Assembly: GCF_000961095.1 (NCBI RefSeq)
Contig: NZ_CP011058.1
Span: forward strand, 3,933,501 to 3,997,500
Direction of reading: 5' to 3'
DNA length: 64,000 bases
Origin: Paenibacillus beijingensis
GTDB lineage: Bacteria; Bacillota; Bacilli; Paenibacillales; Paenibacillaceae
Positions 15,027 to 22,414 of this stretch are shown one piece after another (the stretch's first letter is position 1; every line of letters starts with the position of its first letter). The notes below the pieces were generated by a model. The model was not told the DNA's origin, searched no databases, and saw only the letters and a list, made by a program, of their open reading frames with translations. The position numbers were made by a program, and so were the translations under genes.

Positions 15027-17399
15027 GTGAAGATCCATATCGTGAAAAAAGGAGACACGTTGAGCTTAATCGGCAAAAAGTATGGAGTGACGGTGGATGA
15101 AATTTTGAAGCTGAATCCGGGTATTGAAAACCCGGACGTCATCGATGTCGGTTTAAAGGTAAAGGTTCCGTCTCCTGCGCCAGGGGACAATGTGATGCAT
15201 CAGCATCTCGTAAAGCAGGGCGATACGCTGTGGAAGCTGTCCAAGGCTTGGGGAATTCCGCTCGGCGACCTGATTAAAGCCAATCCCCACATCAATAATC
15301 CGAGTGTTCTGATGACCGGTGATATCGTCAATATCCCGAAAGTAAGCTCGCTGTCGGATGCTGCCGAGTTGAAGGAGCCGAACCCGATTCCGCCGGGCTC
15401 GGGCATTCTTCCGCAGTCGGTAAACGCGGTGCCGCCCGCCGGAAATGTGGCCCCTATTCATGAAAAACCGAATACAGCGCCGATCCAGGGCAAGCCGTCA
15501 ACGGCGCCTGTACCTAATGTGCCTCCGGTTAAGCCGTTGACCGAAATGATTCAGAAGCCGTCCACGCTGCCTGTCCCGGCGCCGCTTCCCGCTCCGCCTG
15601 CCCCCGCTCCGGTTCCGGAGAAGAAATTGCCCGAAGCGAAAGCGCCTGAAACCAAGTTGCCCGAAGCAAAAGCACCCGAAGCGAAAATGCCTGAGGCGAA
15701 AGCGCCTGAAGCGAAAGCACCTGAAGCGAAGTTGCCTGAAGCGAAAGTGCCTGAAGCTAAAGCGCCTGAAATGAAAAAGCCTGAAATGAAGAAGCCTGAG
15801 GCAAAGATACCGGAAGCGAAAAAGCCCGAAATGAAAAAGCCCGAGATCATGCCCGAAATCAAAAAAATGGAGAACCCTGCCCCGGCTGCCGTTCTTCCGT
15901 ATCAGCCGAACATTAATCTGTTTGAACAGTACGGTGTTCCTGCTGCCGATGCGGCAGCCATGTACGATTTTCCGAAAATGCCGGAAAATACGGAGGCGGT
16001 TTACGGTGGCTATGGGATGCCCAATCAGACATATCCATACCATGGAATGGGAACGATGCCCGGAGGCGGATATCCAACGGATGCATGGGGAACCGGATAT
16101 CCCGTCATGCCTGCAAGTACATGGGGTTCGCCGATGATGACGGCCGAGACATCCCCTTGGTCCGTCGGCTCTTACCCTAATGTGCCGGGGGGAGAATCAC
16201 TGTTGAACGCCGCCGCTCCGGTTGCGCAGATGCCGAAAAAGGAATTTATCGGTGCTGAAGGCTTTGGCGGCCCTAACGATAACGCCCCGGCCCATATCGG
16301 AGCGGCAGGAACGAAGCCGGCGGCACCCGCGCCATACACACCTTATGTAGTTTATCCCCCCGTGCCTGGGTCGGAAAACGTGATGCCGTACGCCAACACC
16401 GCGCTTGGAGCGGAAAATATAATGCCGTACGCCAATCCCATGCTTGGAGCGGAAAATATAATGCCGTACGCCAATCCTGCGCTTGGAGCGGAAAATATAA
16501 TGCCGTACGCCAATCCTGCGCTTGGAGCGGAAAATATAATGCCGTACGCCAATCCCGCGTTTGGGGCGGAAAATATAATGCCGTACGCCAATCCTGCGCT
16601 TGGAGCGGAAAATATAATGCCGTACGCCAATCCCGCGCTTGGAGCGGAAAATATAATGCCGTACGCCAATCCCGCGCTTGGAGCGGAAAATATAATGCCG
16701 TACGCCAATCCCGCGCTTGGAGCGGAAAATATAATGCCGTACGCCAATCCCGCGTTTGGGGCGGAAAATATAATGCCGTACGCCAATCCCATGCTTGGGG
16801 CGGAAAATATAATGCCGTACGCCAATCCCATGCTTGGAGCGGAAAATATAATGCCGTACGCCAATCCCATGCTTGGGGCGGAAAATATAATGCCGTACGC
16901 CAATCCCATGCTTGGAGCGGAAAATATAATGCCGTACGCCAATCCCATGCTTGGGGCGGAAAATATAATGCCGTATACCTTTCCGGGCTATGGCGCCTTG
17001 GGCGGCGCCGCTCAGCCAAACTTGCCGCTGCCTATTTATCCGGCTATGACGGCAGGGTACGGTTACGGCGGGTGGCCGGCTCCTTTGAATGCGGCCGCTA
17101 TGAACCCGCATACGTATCCGTACCCCGGCTATTCATACGATCCATATAAGGCTGCCGAGGCGGGTAAGGGGGCGAAAGAGGACTGTAACTGCATTGGCAA
17201 GGAGGCGCGCACCGAAGAGGCTGCAACCGCGCTTCAATCCGAACCAGAGCGGAAACCGGATAAAAAAGGCAAGTCCCATTCCAAACCGGCGAAGGAAACC
17301 GCAAGCCTCAAGCAGGCCCGCAAACCGGTCGTCCGCACCGCCAGTGCCAGACCGCCCGGCATTCGGGTAAGAAACAGCAGACCTTGGATTAACAGTTAA
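15027..17399 (+). CDS. safA: LysM spore coat morphogenetic protein, SafA-like, with long tandem repeats
   Basis: A 790-residue protein with two N-terminal LysM modules (about 2-48 and 55-100: KKGDTLSLIGKKYGVTVDEI and KQGDTLWKLSKAWGIPLGDL) that should bind spore cortex peptidoglycan, as in SafA/SpoVID-type assembly proteins. Next come a Pro-rich linker, a PEAKx pentapeptide array (about 200-280), a Gly/Tyr/Pro-rich region, and 16 tandem copies of a 13-residue unit (A-E-N-I-M-P-Y-A-N-P-x-x-G). The basic C-terminus includes C-N-C. Start GTG 15027 follows CAGGAGG. The SafA name rests on the LysM end and on sporulation context; the repeats are not in B. subtilis SafA. Confidence 0.72.
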   Translation: MKIHIVKKGDTLSLIGKKYGVTVDEILKLNPGIENPDVIDVGLKVKVPSPAPGDNVMHQHLVKQGDTLWKLSKAWGIPLGDLIKANPHINNPSVLMTGDIVNIPKVSSLSDAAELKEPNPIPPGSGILPQSVNAVPPAGNVAPIHEKPNTAPIQGKPSTAPVPNVPPVKPLTEMIQKPSTLPVPAPLPAPPAPAPVPEKKLPEAKAPETKLPEAKAPEAKMPEAKAPEAKAPEAKLPEAKVPEAKAPEMKKPEMKKPEAKIPEAKKPEMKKPEIMPEIKKMENPAPAAVLPYQPNINLFEQYGVPAADAAAMYDFPKMPENTEAVYGGYGMPNQTYPYHGMGTMPGGGYPTDAWGTGYPVMPASTWGSPMMTAETSPWSVGSYPNVPGGESLLNAAAPVAQMPKKEFIGAEGFGGPNDNAPAHIGAAGTKPAAPAPYTPYVVYPPVPGSENVMPYANTALGAENIMPYANPMLGAENIMPYANPALGAENIMPYANPALGAENIMPYANPAFGAENIMPYANPALGAENIMPYANPALGAENIMPYANPALGAENIMPYANPALGAENIMPYANPAFGAENIMPYANPMLGAENIMPYANPMLGAENIMPYANPMLGAENIMPYANPMLGAENIMPYANPMLGAENIMPYTFPGYGALGGAAQPNLPLPIYPAMTAGYGYGGWPAPLNAAAMNPHTYPYPGYSYDPYKAAEAGKGAKEDCNCIGKEARTEEAATALQSEPERKPDKKGKSHSKPAKETASLKQARKPVVRTASARPPGIRVRNSRPWINS
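15628..15868 (+). repeat. PEAKx pentapeptide-coding array
   Basis: About sixteen imperfect 15-bp units inside the safA-like gene encode P-E-A/M-K-x. Charges alternate (E, K), which suggests an extended or coiled structure. Confidence 0.85.
16371..16994 (+). repeat. Sixteen 39-bp tandem repeats in the safA-like gene
   Basis: Sixteen consecutive 13-codon units. Fourteen read AENIMPYANPxxG, where xx is ML, AL or AF; the first (SENVMPYANTALG) and last (AENIMPYTFPGYG) are degenerate. Units are almost identical at the DNA level, and runs of the same variant (five ML units at the 3' end) indicate recent expansion by unequal exchange or slippage. Confidence 0.95.
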
Positions 17400-17414
17400 G
17401 AGCGGAACAATATG

Positions 17415-17460
17415 GACTCTCGTGCCAAAGATGATCGCGGCGGCACGGGGGTCTTTTTTT
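17415..17460 (+). terminator. Intrinsic terminator after the safA-like gene
   Basis: A 12-bp stem (17415-17426 with 17441-17452, two wobbles) followed by eight T. Confidence 0.88.
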
Positions 17461-17566
17461 TCATGCTCAGCGGGGGAAGGGAAGTTGTCCATAGTGGCAT
17501 GTATGGCGAATATTTCATCTCATACGGAGAAACAATAGCAAAAAATGAATTCGAAGGAGCTTCGGG

Positions 17567-18199
17567 GTGATGAAATTCAACCTTTGGAAAAATTTAAAAA
17601 GACGGATCCGCCGAGGCAGGCGGCCGCTGCTGACGCTTGGGTGCTGTTTGCTGCTGCTCGGCTCGGGCCCGCTTGCGGGTACTGCATCGGCGGGCGGCAG
17701 CGTCGATCATGCTGAAGGGGAACCAGCTCCCGGCTTGTCGGACAGGCTTCAATCGGGACAGCCTCCGGTTAATGTCCGTCTACGGCGCACGTTTTTGTGC
17801 GGGGAAGAGCTGAAGCTGCTTGGCGTAATGCCGGTCAAAAAAGTCGTATATCTGCTCAGCTCGCACCCGCAGTGGACGGCAACGCTGGATAATACCGGAG
17901 CCGTCGAGCTGACGGAGAGTGTGGACGATTTATCTGAAACGTGCAAAAAACACGCGGTGATCGGTCTGGACAAAAACGGCAATCTTTCGCTTTTTGACGG
18001 GCCGCCGAAAAAAGAAAAGGTTGTGCGGACGTTTTTTCAGCTCGATATGCGTTACCTGGAAAGCGCGCTGCCTAAAGAAGAAGTGGACCGGCTTATTAAC
18101 GGCATCCGGGTGCAGGATAAGGACGAATACGACAGTGTGCTGTCCACCTTCACCGAATTCGCATTGAACAGCAGAGCGGCGTCCGCAAAAACGAACTGA
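17567..18199 (+). CDS. bofC: Forespore protein BofC (intercompartmental signalling)
   Basis: BofC is secreted from the forespore into the intermembrane space, where it restrains SpoIVB and so delays pro-sigma-K processing by SpoIVFB. The protein (210 residues) starts at GTG 17567 or ATG 17570 after AAGGAG. It has a basic N-terminus, a signal peptide (LLTLGCCLLLLGSG to TASA) and the BofC core: NVRLRRTFLCGEELKLLG, then the C-domain IGLDKNGNLSLFDGPPKKEK and FFQLDMRYLESALP. No terminator follows. Confidence 0.87.
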   Translation: MMKFNLWKNLKRRIRRGRRPLLTLGCCLLLLGSGPLAGTASAGGSVDHAEGEPAPGLSDRLQSGQPPVNVRLRRTFLCGEELKLLGVMPVKKVVYLLSSHPQWTATLDNTGAVELTESVDDLSETCKKHAVIGLDKNGNLSLFDGPPKKEKVVRTFFQLDMRYLESALPKEEVDRLINGIRVQDKDEYDSVLSTFTEFALNSRAASAKTN

Positions 18200-18304
18200 C
18201 CTCTGGCCGGCCAGGCCCCGGATTACGAGCCGGATTAACTTCACATACTGGATAGACGGGGCTGTCTCAAAAGCAAGTTAGTAGCGGTATCAATCAAGCC
18301 CTTC

Positions 18305-18373
18305 GAGGTCGGCAACCGGACGATCGGCGCGAAGGTGAACGGACGGATTGTACCGCTCGACCAAAAGCTGAAG
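18305..18373 (+). pseudogene. 69-bp relA-like fragment (TGS domain)
   Basis: Matches the resident relA at 43560-43628 in 66 of 69 bases, in frame: EVGNRTIGAKVNGRIVPLDQ and KLK. The three differences (GAA/GAG, GTG/GTA, CTG/CTC) are all synonymous. The match stops abruptly at both ends and is followed by CTTTAA. It is too short to function. Confidence 0.85.
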
Positions 18374-18386
18374 CTTTAAAAGTGTA

Positions 18387-18424
18387 AACGAACCGGTCAA
18401 GGGGCTATCCTTGGCCGGTTCGTT
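18387..18424 (+). terminator. Strong hairpin beside the relA fragment
   Basis: A 16-bp stem (AACGAACCGGTCAAGG with its complement, one wobble) and a 6-nt loop. There is no proper T-run, so termination is uncertain. The same core recurs after czcO at 59840-59869. Confidence 0.55.
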
Positions 18425-18799
18425 CGTTATAGTGCTCTACTGCCTGCTTTTTGTAACGCAAATCGTCCATGCTTCCCCAATTTCATACCGCCGTCGAACG
18501 CTCCAAACGCTCTGTATGAGGGATATGTTTGAAAAAGATGCGTTCGTGCATCTCTATTCCTTTAATTAATTAATCGATTACATAAAAATTCATGCAAAAA
18601 TGCTTTTATTGTCGATCCCATCTTACGTTTAATAAACCAAAGCCAGAATTCCCCTTCCTCAAAATGCGTAGCATTTAGATGGGGGATGAATGGCTCTTTT
18701 TTTGTTCCGAAACGGAAAAAGAAAAGAAAGTAATGGAATTATCTAAGACAAATTTGATATACTAAAATTACAAACATACGTTCTGGAGGTGGCGAAACC

Positions 18800-18937
18800 A
18801 TGCTGCTCAATTATAAATTTGAGATTTATCCAACAACCCTACAACAAGAAAAACTGAATACGTGGATTGCATGGTGTCGTCAAACTTACAATAGTGCGTT
18901 ATTGGACAAACAAAATCGGTACAAAACATGTATGCCA
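18800..18937 (+). pseudogene. N-terminal TnpB fragment fused to tnpA
   Basis: The first 46 codons after a good Shine-Dalgarno (TGGAGGTGG) encode LLNYKFEIYPTTLQQEKLNT and a CRQTYNSALLDKQNRYK segment. This is the N-terminal helix-turn-helix region of an IS605 OrfB/TnpB protein, of a different subgroup from the tnpB at 19346. It runs in frame into tnpA with no boundary, so two elements have been joined by deletion or recombination. Confidence 0.75.
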
Positions 18938-19349
18938 ATGAAATTAGACAGTAATAACCATTCAGTATTTCCCTCAACTATCATCTCATTCTTTGCATCA
19001 AATTATCGTCAAAAAGTGATTACGGATGCGATCTTCGGGCATGCAAAAGACATTTTTGAACGAATCGCGCAAAACTATAACGTTACCCTAAACGAGTGGA
19101 ATCATGACCACGATCATATCCATGTCCTATTCAAAGCCAATCCCAATTCGGAATTGTCGAAATTTATCAATGTGTATAAAAGTGCGAGTTCCAGGCTCAT
19201 CAAAAAAGAGTTTCCTGCAGTTCGAAAGCGGCTCTGGAACGAATATTTCTGGTCGCAAAGCTTTATGCCTCATAACCGCTTGCGGCGCTCCTTTAGAGGT
19301 ATTGAAAGCATATTTTGAACATCAAGGGAAGGAGGCGAAACAAACATGA
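18938..19349 (+). pseudogene. tnpA: Frameshifted Y1 transposase TnpA (IS200/IS605)
   Basis: TnpA cuts and rejoins single-stranded element ends with an HUH motif and one tyrosine. The natural start MKLDSNNHSV is at ATG 18938, and the HUH histidines are present (HDHDHIHVLF). Between about 18970 and 19003 the frame is displaced by a one-base loss then gain, replacing the conserved LNYHLIL strand. An extra A at 19265 shifts the frame before CLITACGAPLEVLKAYFEHQG, which holds the catalytic Tyr. HUH and Tyr are therefore no longer on one polypeptide. Confidence 0.88.
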
Positions 19350-20515
19350 TTCGATGCCTTAAAACACCGTTTCGAACGTCGGCAGCCGACCTGAACCGGT
19401 TATTCGAGTGTAACCGGATTTCAGCTGAAATTTGGAATCAGTGTCTTTCCGTCGCGAAAGAGTATTCCTTACAGCGAGGCGGCAAATGGATTGGTCAAAC
19501 AGAACTTCAAGCCGCATTGAAACAGCAGTTTCCGCTTCATTCCCAATCGGTGCAGGCGGTTTCCCATAAATATTTGTTTGCGAGAGACAGTGCCAGACAA
19601 TTGAAGAAGCAAGGTTTGGCTTGCAAATACCCGTACAAGAAAAAGAAATACTACAACACGAAATGGGTCGATAAATCGTTCAAAATCAAGGGCAGTGTGA
19701 TCGAACTCAGTCTGGGTTTGCATAGCGGCAAGCGTCAGCAACCGATCAAAATTACCGTTCCTCACCTGCCTGATGCCGACATCAAAGAAATTGAACTTGT
19801 ATTTGACCGGAAACTGATGATCTCAATGAGCTATGACGATGGCAAGGAGGCACCCGTAAACGAAGGGGAGCAGGTGGCGGGCGTAGACTTGGGCGAGATT
19901 CATTCGATTGCGGCGACGACGACGTCAAACCAATCCCTCATCGTGACCGGAAGAAAAGTAAGGAGCATTCATCGGCTTCGTAACAAGAAGCTTGCCGAAA
20001 TTCAGAAGCGGATGAGCAAGTGCATCAGAGGCAGCCGTCAATGGAAGAAGTACAACCGGGCCCGAAAGTATATGCTAGGCAAAAGCGAGCGCCAATTACA
20101 CGACGCGATCCACAAAACGACACGAGCGTTTGTACAGTGGTGTGCAGATCAAGAGGTGAAGGAGGTCGTCGTCGGACAAGTGGAAGGAATCCAGCGCAAC
20201 ACGAAAAAGAAGCGAAGAAAAACGGTGAATCAGAAGCTGTCCAATTGGAGTTTTGGGAAAATCCGGAAGCAACTTGCTTACAAGCTTGAAGCATACGGAA
20301 TCGGCGTCCAAACGATTGACGAACGTTACACAAGTCAACAATGTCCTTGTTGCGGCCGGAGGAAAAAGTCTTCGGCAAGAATTTATACGTGCTGCTGCGG
20401 TTACAACGAACATCGGGATGTTCACGGCAGCAAAGGGATTTTGTCCAAACATCTCTATAGCGAGATCCGTTACTTGGGCAAAACGGAAGCAATCAAGTAT
20501 CTACGGATCGCGTAA
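19346..20515 (+). CDS. tnpB: TnpB, RNA-guided RuvC-like nuclease (IS605 OrfB)
   Basis: TnpB proteins are RNA-guided DNA nucleases, ancestral to Cas12, that use an omega-RNA from the element's right end. The 389-residue protein looks complete: RuvC-I D181 (GVDLGE), RuvC-II E280 (VVVGQVEGI), RuvC-III D358 (EHRDVHGS), and a zinc ribbon with C333, C336, C349 and C351. The Shine-Dalgarno AAGGAGG precedes ATG 19346, which overlaps the tnpA stop. All catalytic residues survive although tnpA is dead. Activity and target motif are not known. Confidence 0.9.
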   Translation: MIRCLKTPFRTSAADLNRLFECNRISAEIWNQCLSVAKEYSLQRGGKWIGQTELQAALKQQFPLHSQSVQAVSHKYLFARDSARQLKKQGLACKYPYKKKKYYNTKWVDKSFKIKGSVIELSLGLHSGKRQQPIKITVPHLPDADIKEIELVFDRKLMISMSYDDGKEAPVNEGEQVAGVDLGEIHSIAATTTSNQSLIVTGRKVRSIHRLRNKKLAEIQKRMSKCIRGSRQWKKYNRARKYMLGKSERQLHDAIHKTTRAFVQWCADQEVKEVVVGQVEGIQRNTKKKRRKTVNQKLSNWSFGKIRKQLAYKLEAYGIGVQTIDERYTSQQCPCCGRRKKSSARIYTCCCGYNEHRDVHGSKGILSKHLYSEIRYLGKTEAIKYLRIA

Positions 20516-20700
20516 AAGCGAAAAGTAGTAGATGGTGAGTTCCCACCCACTTGCAAAAGTGTTGCTTACAGAACCATTCCGTTTCATTTCCGCTGCAAGC
20601 AGCGAAAGACAGCAGAAAACCTGCTGTGTTGTAGAAAGCAACGGGATGGCTAGTAAGAAACCCCTTGCCTCTAAGCAGAGCGTAGGCAGGGGAGGTTCAT
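20440..20700 (+). ncRNA. Candidate omega-RNA / right end of the tnpB element
   Basis: In TnpB elements the guide RNA spans the 3' end of tnpB and the right end, and the guide is the flanking DNA after the element boundary. This stretch has several nested hairpins (for example CAGCAGAAAACCTGCTG near 20611) and ends in the right-end palindrome and GGTTCAT at 20700. If that boundary is right, the guide would begin at 20701 (GCCGTAAATG...). Boundaries are inferred. Confidence 0.5.
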
Positions 20701-20795
20701 GCCGTAAATGCCCTGAATTCCTGCACCATCGCAGGTTCTCCCTCTCGACATACGATTTCGATCGATAAAACCTGCACCGTTGCAGGTTTAGCGAA

Positions 20796-20843
20796 AAAGG
20801 GCCTCCGACTCCGCGTTGCCAGGGGAACCGGAGGACCTTTTGC
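20796..20843 (+). terminator. Hairpin with T-run, probably terminator
   Basis: A 12-bp stem (20796-20807 with 20829-20840, one mismatch) ending in TTTT; A-rich on the left side, so it may work in both directions. Confidence 0.6.
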
Positions 20844-20854
20844 TTCTATTTGGG

Positions 20855-20894
20855 GCTGTCTCGTTTATGTGAACAGTTATGAGACGGCTTTTTT
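20855..20894 (+). terminator. Intrinsic terminator upstream of ruvC
   Basis: GCTGTCTC (20855-20862) pairs with GAGACGGC (20881-20888), with an inner GTT/AAC helix and six T. Confidence 0.75.
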
Positions 20895-20934
20895 GGCGTG
20901 TGCGAGAGTGTCGAAAGTACAATAAAAACGCGTG

Positions 20935-20963
20935 TTCTCATTATAGGTTTCTTTTGTTATAAT
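20935..20963 (+). promoter_or_regulatory. Promoter of ruvC-ruvA
   Basis: TTCTCA, 17 bp, TATAAT. The -10 box is perfect and the -35 box weak. About 105 bp of leader precede ruvC. Confidence 0.55.
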
Positions 20964-21069
20964 GAGGAAGTCCGGCGGCTGCCGGCTCCGAAATAGCCGC
21001 CGTTGCCGATCAGAGAAACCGGCTTTGTTCGTTACGGCCGGCCGGTGGAATGCGGGGAGAGATTGCGAC

Positions 21070-21573
21070 TTGCGGATATTAGGAATAGATCCCGGCATTG
21101 CGATTGCGGGATTCGGTTTTGTAGATAAGGTCGGGAGCAAGCTTACGCCGGTGCAGTACGGGTCGATTGAGACCGAAGCGGGTACTGCGCCGGAGAAGCG
21201 GCTGCTTCAAATATATGAAGCGGCGGTTGCGCTGATAGAGAAGTACAAGCCGGACGCCGTTGCGGTGGAGAAGCTGTTTTTTAACCGCAACGTGACGACG
21301 GCTTTTGCTGTCGGGCAGGCTAGAGGCGTCATTATATTGGCTGCCGCCCAGCGCGGGCTGCCCGTAGCTGAATATACGCCGCTACAGGTTAAGCAGGCCG
21401 TTGTCGGCTACGGCAAGGCGGAGAAGCGGCAGGTGCAGGAGATGGTCCGTATGTTCCTGAAGCTGTCTTCGGTTCCGAAGCCGGACGATGTGGCCGATGC
21501 GCTCGCTGTGGCGATTTGCCATGCCCACTCCGCTGTCCTGCAGCAAAAAATTAACGAGGTGTCGCGCAAATGA
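21070..21573 (+). CDS. ruvC: Holliday junction endonuclease RuvC
   Basis: RuvC resolves Holliday junctions by paired cuts in complex with RuvAB. The 167-residue protein begins at TTG 21070 (M-R-I-L-G-I-D-P-G) after GGGGAGA. The four catalytic acids are visible: D in GIDPG, E in VEKLFF, and two D in DVADALAVAICH. It overlaps ruvA by ATGA. B. subtilis has RecU instead of RuvC; Paenibacilli carry RuvC. Confidence 0.96.
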   Translation: MRILGIDPGIAIAGFGFVDKVGSKLTPVQYGSIETEAGTAPEKRLLQIYEAAVALIEKYKPDAVAVEKLFFNRNVTTAFAVGQARGVIILAAAQRGLPVAEYTPLQVKQAVVGYGKAEKRQVQEMVRMFLKLSSVPKPDDVADALAVAICHAHSAVLQQKINEVSRK

Positions 21574-22190
21574 TCGATTATGTACGGGGACGTGTCGTCC
21601 ACTTGGAGAGCGATTCCATCGTGATAGACGTCAGAGATATCGGCTATCAAGTTATCACGCCCAATCCCTATGCGTTTGCCAAAAACGAGGATGCGGTTAC
21701 CGTTTATACCCATTATCATGTCCGGGAGGACGCCGCACTGCTGTTCGGATTTCAAACGCGCGAGGAGCAGGCGTTGTTCCGGAAATTACTAGAAGTATCT
21801 GGAATCGGGCCGAGAGTAGCGGTCGGCATCTTGGGAGGCGGTCGTCCGGAAGCGGTAGTCGCGGCGATCCACCGCGAAGATTTGTCCTTTCTGACCCGGC
21901 TGCCGGGCATCGGCAAGAAGACCGCCCAGCGGATGATTTTGGATTTGAAGGATAAGCTCGCGATGAGCGCAGCCTCCATCGAGACGATGTGGGAGGCTGA
22001 AGCTGTCGGCCAGACGGCGGGGCCGGACCGTTACCCGGTATGGTCGGAAGCTCGCGAGGCATTGGCCGCGCTAGGTTATTCGGCGGCTGAGCTCGACCGC
22101 GCCTGGGAAGGAATGGGCGGTGCCTGCGAGCCCGGAGAATCGGTTGACGCATTGATGAAACGGGCGCTGCAGCAGCTTTTCAAAGGTTAA
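21570..22190 (+). CDS. ruvA: Holliday junction helicase subunit RuvA
   Basis: RuvA binds the four-way junction and loads the RuvB motor. The 206-residue protein has an N-terminal OB fold (IDYVRGRVVHLESDSIVID), tandem helix-hairpin-helix motifs (VSGIGPRVAVGIL; RLPGIGKKTAQRMILDLKDK) and a C-terminal RuvB-binding domain after an acidic linker. It starts inside the ruvC stop, and a small hairpin (22189-22209) covers its own stop codon. Confidence 0.96.
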   Translation: MIDYVRGRVVHLESDSIVIDVRDIGYQVITPNPYAFAKNEDAVTVYTHYHVREDAALLFGFQTREEQALFRKLLEVSGIGPRVAVGILGGGRPEAVVAAIHREDLSFLTRLPGIGKKTAQRMILDLKDKLAMSAASIETMWEAEAVGQTAGPDRYPVWSEAREALAALGYSAAELDRAWEGMGGACEPGESVDALMKRALQQLFKG

Positions 22191-22243
22191 CCGTCAGGCG
22201 CTGACGGTTACGCAGCGGCTTTGCAGCCGCAAAAGCGGAACGA

Positions 22244-22398
22244 ATGCTTACGAAGTTGGTTTTGCCTCCGGCAAAACCGTAGCTTATGCTTACGATGTTT
22301 TGCCTCCGGCAAAACCTGGCTTATGCTTACGAAGTTGGTTTTGCCTCCGGCAAAACCTGGCTTATGCTTACGAAGTTGGTTTTGCCTCCGGCAAAACC
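22244..22398 (+). repeat. Four tandem hairpin repeats abutting the ruvB Shine-Dalgarno
   Basis: Four units of about 39-41 bp, each with ATGCTTACGA(A)G followed by a 9-bp hairpin (GGTTTTGCC, loop TCC, GGCAAAACC). Hairpins lie at 22258-22278, about 22297-22313 (shortened), 22337-22357 and 22378-22398. Two bases later comes AAGGAGGA and the ruvB start. A separate hairpin (GCGGCT/AGCCGC) lies at 22214-22229. Related arrays are at 24094-24186 and 37922-37995. Confidence 0.9.
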
Positions 22399-22414
22399 TT
22401 AAGGAGGACTCGAA

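Larger units (their letters stand above)
18200..18799. other. Gene-poor stretch between bofC and the IS element
   Basis: 600 bp with no intact gene. It opens with GGGGCTGTCTC (18256-18266), typical of IS ends, then the 69-bp relA-like fragment (18305-18373) and a 16-bp-stem hairpin (18387-18424). It then becomes AT-rich up to the IS200/IS605-type palindrome at 18651-18685 and a possible promoter (TATACT near 18755) for the broken transposase. Confidence 0.6.
18640..20700 (+). mobile_element. Decayed IS200/IS605-family element with intact tnpB
   Basis: The unit holds a subterminal imperfect palindrome on the left (18651-18685, with AAATGC/GCATTT), a broken tnpA, an intact tnpB overlapping it by ATGA, and a right-end structure (CCCCTTGCCT 20661-20670 with AGGCAGGGG 20684-20692, then GGTTCAT). 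Exact ends are estimated. Such elements move as single-stranded DNA through TnpA, which is broken here, so it is immobile unless served in trans. Confidence 0.75.

Noticed and set aside
16197..17111. Long repetitive reading frames on the minus strand and in other frames (up to about 300 codons)
   Set aside because: They are by-products of the 39-bp repeat, which has no stop in several frames. They have no Shine-Dalgarno or family resemblance.
22244..22398. CRISPR array before ruvB
   Set aside because: Repeats about 40 bp apart caught the eye, but there are no unique spacers: the whole unit repeats, and each contains its own hairpin.
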